NCBI GenBank assembly: GCA_937900435.1 | Contig: CALCEG010000137.1 | Span: 1 to 6,846 of the forward strand | Length of the DNA: 6,846 nt | Origin: an uncultured Alphaproteobacteria bacterium | Lineage (GTDB): Bacteria > Pseudomonadota > Alphaproteobacteria > Rs-D84 | Direction: 5' to 3' | In this document: positions 1-5,673 of the stretch, piece after piece | Layout of the letters: each line of letters starts with the position of its first letter | How positions within the stretch are numbered: position 1 is the first letter of the stretch | Made by a program: the position numbers and the translations under genes | Notes under the pieces: model-generated | Databases searched by the model: none | Told to the model about the DNA's origin: nothing | The model's input: only the letters and a program-made list of their open reading frames with translations

Positions 1-77
1 AGTATGAGCCAGCAGGACATACTTCACATTCGGTCGCACCAGCTGGTAAATACTGGCCAGCCGCACAGTCGTAACTG
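1..77 (-). repeat. Intragenic direct repeat, copy 2 (cut by window edge)
   Basis: Bases 1-77 match 601-677 with a single difference (g at 56, a at 656). Both lie in the same reading frame, exactly 600 bases (200 codons) apart. The difference is silent (GGC versus GGT, Gly). The copy encodes the start of the Cys-rich module from Tyr664. It may extend beyond base 1. Confidence 0.93.
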
Positions 78-2062
78 TTCAAGGTCCATTGTGCCGTCAG
101 GGTGATTGGGCTTAAGCAACTGCCAGATGCTATCGTTTCTACCTTGTCGCCATTTGCATCGTACCAGCCATTAAACGTATAGCCTGTCTTCGTGACGTCT
201 GTCGGTAATACGATGTCGCCACTCTCTACGTTACAGCTTTCTACCTTGCTGCCGTTTATCTTACCATCGTCTGTATTATAGGTTATCGTGTTCATATCCC
301 CTGCTACACAGCTATCGCCTGCCTTGTTATAGCCAGATTCACAATCAAACGTCATACTGCATACCGGTGCAGTCGCAGAACACTGCTGCTCGCCATACGT
401 CATCGTGCCTGTCGCAGTCTCAGTACCATGTACACAGTTCGTGGAGTGTTCTGGACATGTCTTCTGTTCGCATTCTACTGTGCAACTGCCCATACATGCA
501 CCTTCACTCGTTAAGCCTGCGCCACCTTCGCGGAAGTCCGCTGGACAGTCGCTTATACCCTGGGCCTTGGTCGTGTCGTAACTGTATGTGCCGCCCACGC
601 AGTATGAGCCAGCAGGACATACTTCACATTCGGTCGCACCAGCTGGTAAATACTGACCAGCCGCACAGTCGTAACTGATTGCTTGAAATACGGCATAATA
701 ATTGTCATTGCCATCATTTTCCCATATAAACGGACTGCCAATAATTTCATCATTTTCATTTTTCCAGCCTACAAACTTATATCCTTTTGCGGGGGCACAT
801 ACATCGGTTGGATGATTGTATTCTGTGTCATACGTTGCGATCTGTGTTTTTGCTACGTCTCCGTCAACAGCACAATAATAGTTTACCGTATAATTGTTTG
901 GCTGCCATTGCGCTGTAATTGTCGCGTCACCGACATAATTCCATGTAAACGGTGCATCTGGACGTTCTTCAAAATCATAATCTGAATCTGATGTCATTTT
1001 CCAAGAAGACAATGTATAACCTGTTTTTTTACATACGTCTGCAGCAGGAGTATTATAAACACTGGCGTATTCAAATGTCTTTTCATCAAATTTATCCATC
1101 CCAATTTCACATATAAATTTAACCATCGATGTTTTTGGTTCCCATTTTGCGTAGAGTTCAATCGTATTATCAGACATCCCCTTTAAACCACAGGTTGAAT
1201 CGCTTACTTCTTCATCCGTACCATTATAGTACCAGCCTTTAAAATCATAACCTGTTTTTGTCGGTATTGTATTAATTGTAAGTGCTTTACCATACAAACA
1301 GGTTGTTGCATCCACTGTGCTGCCCCCATCTGTATTATATCTAATTGTTATTGTGTCGGGGTCGCAAGCTGTTTCTTCTTCATTGCTATGATAATGAGTA
1401 TCGCATTCCCAGTATGCTTGTATATTTACATCTTCTTTACAATATTTACTTGCATCTAATTGCATAGGGAGACTATCAAACGTATCATCATCCACTTTCC
1501 AATACGCTAAAGAACTGTTTGATCGTGTTGGGGTCGGAATTTCAATTTTACCGCCTGTTGTGGTACATGTAGTAGTGTATCCATCTGGAGTTTCGGCAAA
1601 ATCATCATTATTAATTGTGCCACCGGCAGTTTTAATTTTAATATTTACTACGTCAGCATCAATATAATCTGCAGTTAATGTGACGGCAGCGCCATTTTCT
1701 TCTGTTATTTTGCTGATATCTGCACCTACCACGTAAACATCGAATGAACAACCTCCTGTTCCAGTTGATGAACATTGCCAACCTACAAACTTTTTATCTG
1801 TTGGTGGTGTGCAATAATCACCCGATTTTGCAAAGCACTTTGTTTCAGCATTTGTATCACCATATGTGCAACTCTGTGTTTCTGTTATTGTGCCAGTACC
1901 ATTGCCACAATTGTATTGTACCGTAAAGGTGTTGTTATTACACACAGGAAATGCAGTACCACAACCATTTGGGCCAATACATGTTGGCTCGTCAGTTGGT
2001 TCCGCCGCAAATGATGTGACGGCGATTAACAAAACAAAAATAAATCCAAATATACGTTTCAT
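1..2062 (-). CDS. Large secreted protein with InlB B-repeats and Cys-rich modules (partial, C-terminus beyond left edge)
   Basis: The frame is open from ATG at 2062-2060 to base 1, giving 687 residues with no stop. The start follows AGGA with seven bases between GG and ATG. Residues 1-20 are a Sec signal peptide (MKRIFGFIFVLLIAVTSFAA). Six InlB-type (Flg_new/List_Bact_rpt) repeats follow. Their central Trp residues are at about 95, 188, 277, 354, 433 and 633, typically in G-[YF]-x-F-x-G-W followed by an xLxAxW-like strand. The first two copies are diverged. Between repeats five and six, residues 464-585 form a Cys-rich module whose first part (YDCAAGQYLP, then C-x2-C-P-A-G-S-Y-C) resembles the ephrin-receptor-like GCC2_GCC3 fold. 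The second part is a nine-Cys array. A second copy of the module starts at residue 664 and runs off the window. Such repeats occur in bacterial surface proteins and adhesins, so a surface or exported role is likely. The ligand is unknown. It lies 46 bases behind C and is probably co-transcribed with it. Confidence 0.88.
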   Translation of the reverse strand, partial: MKRIFGFIFVLLIAVTSFAAEPTDEPTCIGPNGCGTAFPVCNNNTFTVQYNCGNGTGTITETQSCTYGDTNAETKCFAKSGDYCTPPTDKKFVGWQCSSTGTGGCSFDVYVVGADISKITEENGAAVTLTADYIDADVVNIKIKTAGGTINNDDFAETPDGYTTTCTTTGGKIEIPTPTRSNSSLAYWKVDDDTFDSLPMQLDASKYCKEDVNIQAYWECDTHYHSNEEETACDPDTITIRYNTDGGSTVDATTCLYGKALTINTIPTKTGYDFKGWYYNGTDEEVSDSTCGLKGMSDNTIELYAKWEPKTSMVKFICEIGMDKFDEKTFEYASVYNTPAADVCKKTGYTLSSWKMTSDSDYDFEERPDAPFTWNYVGDATITAQWQPNNYTVNYYCAVDGDVAKTQIATYDTEYNHPTDVCAPAKGYKFVGWKNENDEIIGSPFIWENDGNDNYYAVFQAISYDCAAGQYLPAGATECEVCPAGSYCVGGTYSYDTTKAQGISDCPADFREGGAGLTSEGACMGSCTVECEQKTCPEHSTNCVHGTETATGTMTYGEQQCSATAPVCSMTFDCESGYNKAGDSCVAGDMNTITYNTDDGKINGSKVESCNVESGDIVLPTDVTKTGYTFNGWYDANGDKVETIASGSCLSPITLTAQWTLNSYDCAAGQYLPAGATECEVCPAGSY
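308..496 (-). other. Nine-cysteine module (domain) in the left large protein
   Basis: Residues 523-585 carry nine cysteines with 3, 3, 4, 6, 17, 6, 5 and 10 residues between them. The last interval contains a Gly-Tyr three residues after Cys574. An InlB-type repeat follows at once. The right large gene has the same pattern at 6083-6274 with intervals 3, 3, 5, 5, 17, 6, 6 and 10, also followed by an InlB-type repeat. I do not recognise it as a named domain. It is probably a disulfide-stabilised extracellular unit. Confidence 0.7.
601..677 (-). repeat. Intragenic direct repeat, copy 1
   Basis: This is the partner of bases 1-77, with 76 of 77 bases identical. Matching stops at 678, where the coding sequence passes from the preceding InlB repeat into the Cys-rich module at Tyr464. 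The far end of the repeat cannot be set because copy 2 is cut by the window. Such near identity in an otherwise diverged protein suggests recent duplication or gene conversion. Confidence 0.93.
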
Positions 2063-2108
2063 GTTTTTTCCTGTGTGTGTTATTTTTTCTGTTTTTATAT
2101 CGTTATGG

Positions 2109-2867
2109 CTACGAACATGGTGTATTATATGACGAATTCTTAACTGTTACAGAACTTGCAGCAGGAATACTTGTGCTGCCAAACGCACTTGGAGCGCTGG
2201 TACCATTCAAACATGTATTTGAATAAACTGCGCGACCATCTGTTGTGGTTAAAGAACATGTTGCACCAGAGGTTGTTCCATCTGGGTCAAGACAATTTGC
2301 AGCATATACCAAAACATAATTTACCTGTGTAGCAAATGTTCCATCACTCAGTGTGACTTTCGAACTTAAATCTGGTAATGCTGATGATTTTGTTATGTGT
2401 AAATTCGTGGTACTTGGTGTGATCTTGTTAGACGTTGTTGTAGATATAAATTGATTAGGTACATTTGGTGTCCCCAAATCATCGTTACCAGCACCAGCAA
2501 ACAAAGCTGCGTACGCACTTAACCCTTTCTTGTAAGTAGTTCCATCATATGTTATAGAAGATGTACCTGTTGTTAAAGGAACTTGCAAACCGGAAAGTTT
2601 TGAAGCATTACCCGTACAATAACTCATCCCCGATGATACGCACGGCCATACGCCTTTATTATAATTAAATTTCACTGATTTCAACAAGGTAAAAACACCA
2701 CTTGAACTTAGACCATAAAAATTAACATTGACATAATTTTCATCACGTGGGACACAAACAAGATCACCGCCACCTGTTCCAATGTTACCTCCCGAACTTT
2801 GGTTTGCGGCCATTGCCGTTATTGGCAACAATAATAAAACTGATAAAATCGCTATTTTTTTCTGCAT
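2109..2867 (-). CDS. Secreted YAANC-family protein, paralogue C (252 aa, function unknown)
   Basis: The ATG at 2867-2865 opens a Sec signal peptide (MQKKIAILSVLLLLPITAMAA, cleavage near residue 21). The mature protein is about 231 residues, rich in Ser, Thr, Gly and Asn, with no membrane segment. Family blocks are VNFYG at 48-52, a GLSAYAALFAGAGNDD segment at 115-130, and the core QVNYVLVYAANC at 181-192, followed by cysteines at 204 and 219 in a YSNTC ending. It differs from A and B in three ways. The second family cysteine is missing (sequence TKSSALPD), the C-terminal FG-x-C block has decayed, and a private Cys pair is present at 76 and 84. The stop is TAG. The ribosome site is weak, with only A-rich sequence upstream. 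It lies 46 bases after B and 46 bases before the left large gene. I cannot assign a function. The family similarity is my own alignment by eye. Confidence 0.85.
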   Translation of the reverse strand: MQKKIAILSVLLLLPITAMAANQSSGGNIGTGGGDLVCVPRDENYVNVNFYGLSSSGVFTLLKSVKFNYNKGVWPCVSSGMSYCTGNASKLSGLQVPLTTGTSSITYDGTTYKKGLSAYAALFAGAGNDDLGTPNVPNQFISTTTSNKITPSTTNLHITKSSALPDLSSKVTLSDGTFATQVNYVLVYAANCLDPDGTTSGATCSLTTTDGRAVYSNTCLNGTSAPSAFGSTSIPAASSVTVKNSSYNTPCS

Positions 2868-2913
2868 TTGTTTGTCTTTTATTTCTTGTTAATCCATTTT
2901 ATTTGTGTTTCAA

Positions 2914-3723
2914 CTATGAAGCCGGCGCGGTTGATGACGGGGCGGCAAGAGGCTCCGGAGCAATTGCTGCAGAATCGACACAAACACCAGCAGTAAGGCC
3001 AAATCCCGTGTCACTATTCATAAAACTCCCACTGTCGCATGAGTTACTGTATATTGCACTGCCACTGTTGCCAATGGTTAATTCACACGTTGCATTGGTG
3101 TTGTCTTGGCAATTTGCAGCATAAGCGATTATATAATTGATTTGCGTTTCGTTATATGTGTCGATTATCAGTTTTTTTGCAGTGGTCCCATTTACCGTTT
3201 TCGTTAACGATGGGAATGTGTTTGAACCATAAACAGGAAAAGATAGCGCCTGGGCAAGAGTTTTCATGTCACCCGTAAAATCTTTATAAAACCGGGAGAT
3301 TCCACACGCTGTATTTGTTGTTATATAGTTGTAATCCTTGTTCTTGAATACGCTTTCTGTTGGTAAATTTGTTGTGCCCAAACTATAAAACACTAATCCA
3401 CGTGGTTTTAAGCCGTTTTTTATTGATATACCATTGTATGTACCGCCATATACAGTGACAGTGTTTTTTAAGTACGTTTGAAACCCCGAATAATTGCTGT
3501 TTGTTGTTTGAATGTTTCCTGTGCTCACATCATACCATTGTGTAGAAACAACACCAAATCCCCTGTTTGAAACATTGTAACCATAAACTTTTACGGTTAT
3601 CGTATCATTTGCTGGACAAGATGCATCATACGAACCGTACCCATAATTAGTAGCACCAACTGCTTTTTGGGTTACACAAAATGCTAATGTACAAATACCT
3701 GTAAACGCTATAAATCGTTTCAT
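2914..3723 (-). CDS. Secreted YAANC-family protein, paralogue B (269 aa, function unknown)
   Basis: The ATG at 3723-3721 follows TGGA with nine bases between GG and ATG. Residues 1-24 form a Sec signal peptide ending AVGA. Cys16 is preceded by Phe, so it is not a good lipobox. The mature start reads TNYGYGSYDASC, matching the LYGSYNAKC of A. Family blocks are VKVYGYN at 44-50, GLKPRGLVFYSLG at 104-116, and QINYIIAYAANC at 194-205 with C213 and YSNSC ending at 229. A last FGLTAGVC ends at 248. Mature cysteines at 36, 140, 205, 213, 229 and 248 line up with those of A, suggesting conserved disulfides. The last 20 residues are an Ala/Pro/Ser-rich tail that is locally GC-rich, unlike the rest of the gene. 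The stop is TAG. The gene sits mid-operon. The biochemical role is unknown; an exported structural, adhesive or antigenic protein is the reasonable guess. Confidence 0.87.
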   Translation of the reverse strand: MKRFIAFTGICTLAFCVTQKAVGATNYGYGSYDASCPANDTITVKVYGYNVSNRGFGVVSTQWYDVSTGNIQTTNSNYSGFQTYLKNTVTVYGGTYNGISIKNGLKPRGLVFYSLGTTNLPTESVFKNKDYNYITTNTACGISRFYKDFTGDMKTLAQALSFPVYGSNTFPSLTKTVNGTTAKKLIIDTYNETQINYIIAYAANCQDNTNATCELTIGNSGSAIYSNSCDSGSFMNSDTGFGLTAGVCVDSAAIAPEPLAAPSSTAPAS

Positions 3724-3767
3724 TTTATTGTTCCAGTTATAAACCTATTTTCCTGTTTACTTTTTTC

Positions 3768-3809
3768 TTGTTGCATGCGCACATCGTTCAAAATGTACGC
3801 ATGCAACAA
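3768..3809 (-). repeat. Long intergenic hairpin between paralogues A and B
   Basis: Bases 3768-3779 and 3798-3809 are perfect 12-bp inverted repeats (ttgttgcatgcg). The stem continues inward with one C/A mismatch (3780/3797) and four more pairs, leaving an eight-base loop at 3785-3792. In minus-strand RNA the mismatch becomes a G-U wobble, giving a continuous 17-bp stem; in plus-strand RNA it stays a mismatch. This favours a function in the mRNA of the surrounding genes. The 3' arm is followed by GAAAAAAG, not by U residues, so it is not a standard intrinsic terminator. It may protect the 3' end of the A message, mark an RNA processing site, or be a protein-binding palindrome. Confidence 0.7.
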
Positions 3810-3827
3810 AACACCGATTTTTTATTA

Positions 3828-4709
3828 TTAATCAAGCGCAACATTTTGGTTCGACATATCTGCTTGAGCTACCCCCATTTTAAACACATCTGGATCATAA
3901 CACATTGCATACCCTACGCCAAAACTGCCTTCGGATGCAAAACAGCCACCTAGGCAAGAATTTGTATACTGTACACCACCGTTTGAATTAATCTTTACAC
4001 TGCAGGTGGTGGTTTCTGGATCTGTATTGCACGCAGCAGCATAGGCAACGATGAAGTTAATTACATTTGAATTCCCTTCTTTTATAATTTCATCAAGTGT
4101 TTTTGTAAAATCACTACCTGGTATGCTTGGTGTAACATAACCATCTGTGTTACTGTATTGAAAAACAATCGTTAATTTTTTTATGTCTTCCTGTGTTATA
4201 TTTGTATTATCTATGCCATTTGATATCATCTTGCTTAGACTGCACGATGTTTTTGTTACCAAGAAAGTTTCTTCCGTCCCATTATCCGTTGATCCAGTCG
4301 TTGTATAATTTTCGAGTGTAGGCGCTGCAGCTGGAGCATTCTTAGTGGGATCGGAATTTCCTGCACTAAAAAACAAGGCTGCACGCGGCATCAAACCACC
4401 GGACAAATCAAAGTCTGTTCCACCTATATTCAATAAGAAATTTTGTTTCATTTTTTGTATCCCAGCAAGACTTCTCAAATTTGCACCAAAATTACTATCA
4501 AAATTTCCATTATTATAATTAACTGTAAATAATTGGCGAACTGAACCAGTAGTACCGTCTATTCCATAAAAATTTAAAGTGGTTGCATATTTTTCGCATT
4601 TCGCATTATACGAACCATACAAGCTAGATGGAGCAGCAGCACCAAATGCGTTTGGGGCGGTAACCATAAGGGATAACGTTGAGATTCCGGCAACTAAGAG
4701 TTTTTTCAT
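3828..4709 (-). CDS. Secreted YAANC-family protein, paralogue A (293 aa, first gene of the probable operon)
   Basis: The ATG at 4709-4707 follows AAAGGA with seven A residues between GG and ATG. The signal peptide MKKLLVAGISTLSLMVTAPN-AFGA is cleaved near residue 24. The mature part opens SLYGSYNAKC. Family blocks are LNFYGID at 45-51, FTVNYNNGNF at 61-70, GLMPRAALFFSAGNSD at 105-120, and VINFIVAYAAAC at 216-227 with C236 and a YTNSC ending at 252. The closing block FGVGYAMC ends at 270. Cysteines 38, 156, 227, 236, 252 and 270 match B; C256 is extra. A low-complexity Ala/Pro stretch (NAPAAAPT) lies at 124-131. There are no membrane segments and no recognised enzyme motif. The stop is TAA. 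The 308-base upstream gap supports a promoter here, making A the lead gene. The 104-base gap to B holds a hairpin. Confidence 0.88.
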   Translation of the reverse strand: MKKLLVAGISTLSLMVTAPNAFGAAAPSSLYGSYNAKCEKYATTLNFYGIDGTTGSVRQLFTVNYNNGNFDSNFGANLRSLAGIQKMKQNFLLNIGGTDFDLSGGLMPRAALFFSAGNSDPTKNAPAAAPTLENYTTTGSTDNGTEETFLVTKTSCSLSKMISNGIDNTNITQEDIKKLTIVFQYSNTDGYVTPSIPGSDFTKTLDEIIKEGNSNVINFIVAYAAACNTDPETTTCSVKINSNGGVQYTNSCLGGCFASEGSFGVGYAMCYDPDVFKMGVAQADMSNQNVALD

Positions 4710-4721
4710 TTTTTTTCCTTT
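4710..4721 (-). promoter_or_regulatory. Ribosome binding site of paralogue A with homopolymeric A spacer
   Basis: On the minus strand, AAAGG (4721-4717) is followed by seven A residues and then ATG. This is the best Shine-Dalgarno among the three paralogues and fixes the start at 4709. The pure-A spacer could change length by slippage and so alter translation strength, but nothing here shows that it does. Confidence 0.6.
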
Positions 4722-4859
4722 CTTTCTGTTTTTTCGATTCGGTTTTAATGTTTTTTATACTTAAAATCATGCGGCAACGCGTGCGCACACCGTATGTTTT
4801 TCACTAATTTTACGTTAAGGGGTGGTATTTTCTGCCTCCTTATTATCTTCCTTAAAGGC

Positions 4860-4889
4860 ATTGTAGAAAAAAAATCTGTTATAGCGCAA
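4860..4889 (-). promoter_or_regulatory. Candidate promoter of the A-B-C operon
   Basis: On the minus strand, TTGCGC (4889-4884) lies 18 bases before TACAAT (4865-4860). The -10 box matches consensus at five of six positions and the -35 box at three of six. The leader would be about 140 bases. The spacer contains a run of eight T. A second possible -10, TATAAA at 4759-4754, lies nearer the gene, with the GTGCGCAC palindrome close to its -35 position; it would need an activator. Sequence alone cannot choose between them. Confidence 0.3.
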
Positions 4890-4977
4890 GAAAAAAAATA
4901 CATCTTTTTAGTTGACAATACTTTATTGCATAACGAATTACACAATTAAGCAACAACGCACTTATTTACAGGGAAAC

Positions 4978-5041
4978 AAAAAAAACACTGAAACAATAAG
5001 GGTATAAAAACTGGGGGTTACCAGTTCATATACCCTGTTTC
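4978..5041 (-). terminator. Intrinsic terminator overlapping the stop codon of the right large gene
   Basis: In minus-strand RNA the last codons (from Glu-Thr-Gly to Trp) form the 5' arm at 5041-5021. The outer stem pairs GAAACA (5041-5036) with UGUUUC (4995-4990). A four-base bulge follows on the 3' side. The inner stem pairs 15 bases (5035-5021 with 5014-5000), with one U-U mismatch and one G-U wobble. The UAA stop is in the apical loop UAACCC. AGUG and eight U residues (4985-4978) follow the 3' arm, as expected for Rho-independent termination. It separates this gene from the paralogue operon downstream. Confidence 0.7.
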
Positions 5042-5673
5042 ACAATCGTGTACGCACTTCTTGGTGATGTCATTCCAGTATCTGCGACCTGTTTCATCGG
5101 AATATTCTTCGCAGATTAATCGACATTCATTGTTTTCCAGTGCGTATAGTTCGCCTTGGTACAAACAAGATGCGATTTCACATTCGCGGACATAACTGCT
5201 GGCCGCAAGTTTGCCATTTACATCGTACATATTGTCGCATGGCACGCATTGTTCCTCAACTCCACCCATTACATACCCTGGATCACATGACATCGCGACA
5301 CATTTATCCCAGGTACCAGTACGTTCATTCCACCATTGTTCGCCAACACCATTCGATATCGAACAGGTTCTGGTATCTGGGACACAGGTGTTTGATTCGA
5401 TATGATAACCGTTCACACACGATAACACCGTACATTCATCGTATTTATGGTTGACTCTGTTCCATTCACGTTGTGCATATTCCGCATTTTTAACGCTGTC
5501 AACGCAATCGATTATATTTGCCTCACACTTGTCTTCGTTCAAATGATATCCCGACACACAAGATTCAATTTTGCAATCATGTCCATAGGTCAATGCATTA
5601 TCACGTACACATTTATCACATCTTCCATTTATCATTTCGTATCCAGAACGACAGATTTTTTCACCATATGAAC
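5018..5673 (-). repeat. C-terminal tandem array of short Cys modules (protein repeat)
   Basis: The motif C-x4-C-x2-GY-x(5,8)-C, or a close variant, recurs at intervals of about 40-47 residues: CKIESCVSGYHL, CTVLSCVNGYHI, CVAMSCDPGYVM, a weaker CEIASCLYQGEL, and a final CVHDCETGYMNW lacking its closing Cys. An earlier variant, C-x6-C-x2-GY-x6-C, opens the series at about 5674. WN-containing linkers (EWNRV, WWNERT, YWNDIT) precede some copies. The DNA copies are diverged, so this is an old protein repeat. Confidence 0.7.

Larger units (their letters stand above)
4710..5017 (-). other. 308-base intergenic region: terminator tail, candidate promoters and structured leader, no supported gene
   Basis: This AT-rich gap separates the right large gene from paralogue A. 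It contains the distal arm and U-tract of the terminator (4978-5017) and several runs of eight A or T. It also holds a strong Shine-Dalgarno-like AAGGAGG at 4841-4835 with no start codon at usable distance. A GC-rich patch at 4770-4792 is built round the palindrome GTGCGCAC. Minus-strand reading frames here lack a ribosome site and are highly basic, so I call none of them. Confidence 0.7.

Noticed and set aside
1..677. The 77-bp repeats as a CRISPR array or an insertion-sequence end
   Set aside because: There are only two copies, 600 bases apart, both in frame within one gene and with a silent difference. There are no spacers, no target duplication and no transposase.
367..678. Plus-strand open frame of about 103 codons, and similar plus-strand frames over both large genes
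   Set aside because: They lie opposite well-supported Cys-rich coding sequence, lack ribosome sites and encode no recognisable protein. Cys, Ser and Thr codons on one strand easily leave the other strand open.
3676..3723. Lipoprotein signal in paralogue B (Cys16)
   Set aside because: The residues before it are Leu-Ala-Phe, and Phe at -1 is not allowed in a lipobox. A normal Sec cleavage site (AVGA) follows at residue 24.
4745..4861. Possible 38-residue, very basic leader peptide on the minus strand starting MPLRK
   Set aside because: No Shine-Dalgarno precedes its ATG, which overlaps the best -10 candidate. The basic composition is what AT-rich leader sequence gives by chance.
4912..4935. 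Perfect TTGACA box on the plus strand, possibly an antisense promoter
   Set aside because: No acceptable -10 box occurs 16-18 bases downstream. The minus-strand reading TTGTCA likewise has no -10 at proper spacing.
5018..5041. Premature stop truncating the right large protein
   Set aside because: The last module lacks its closing Cys, but no related coding sequence follows in any frame and a good terminator begins there, so a natural gene end is more likely.
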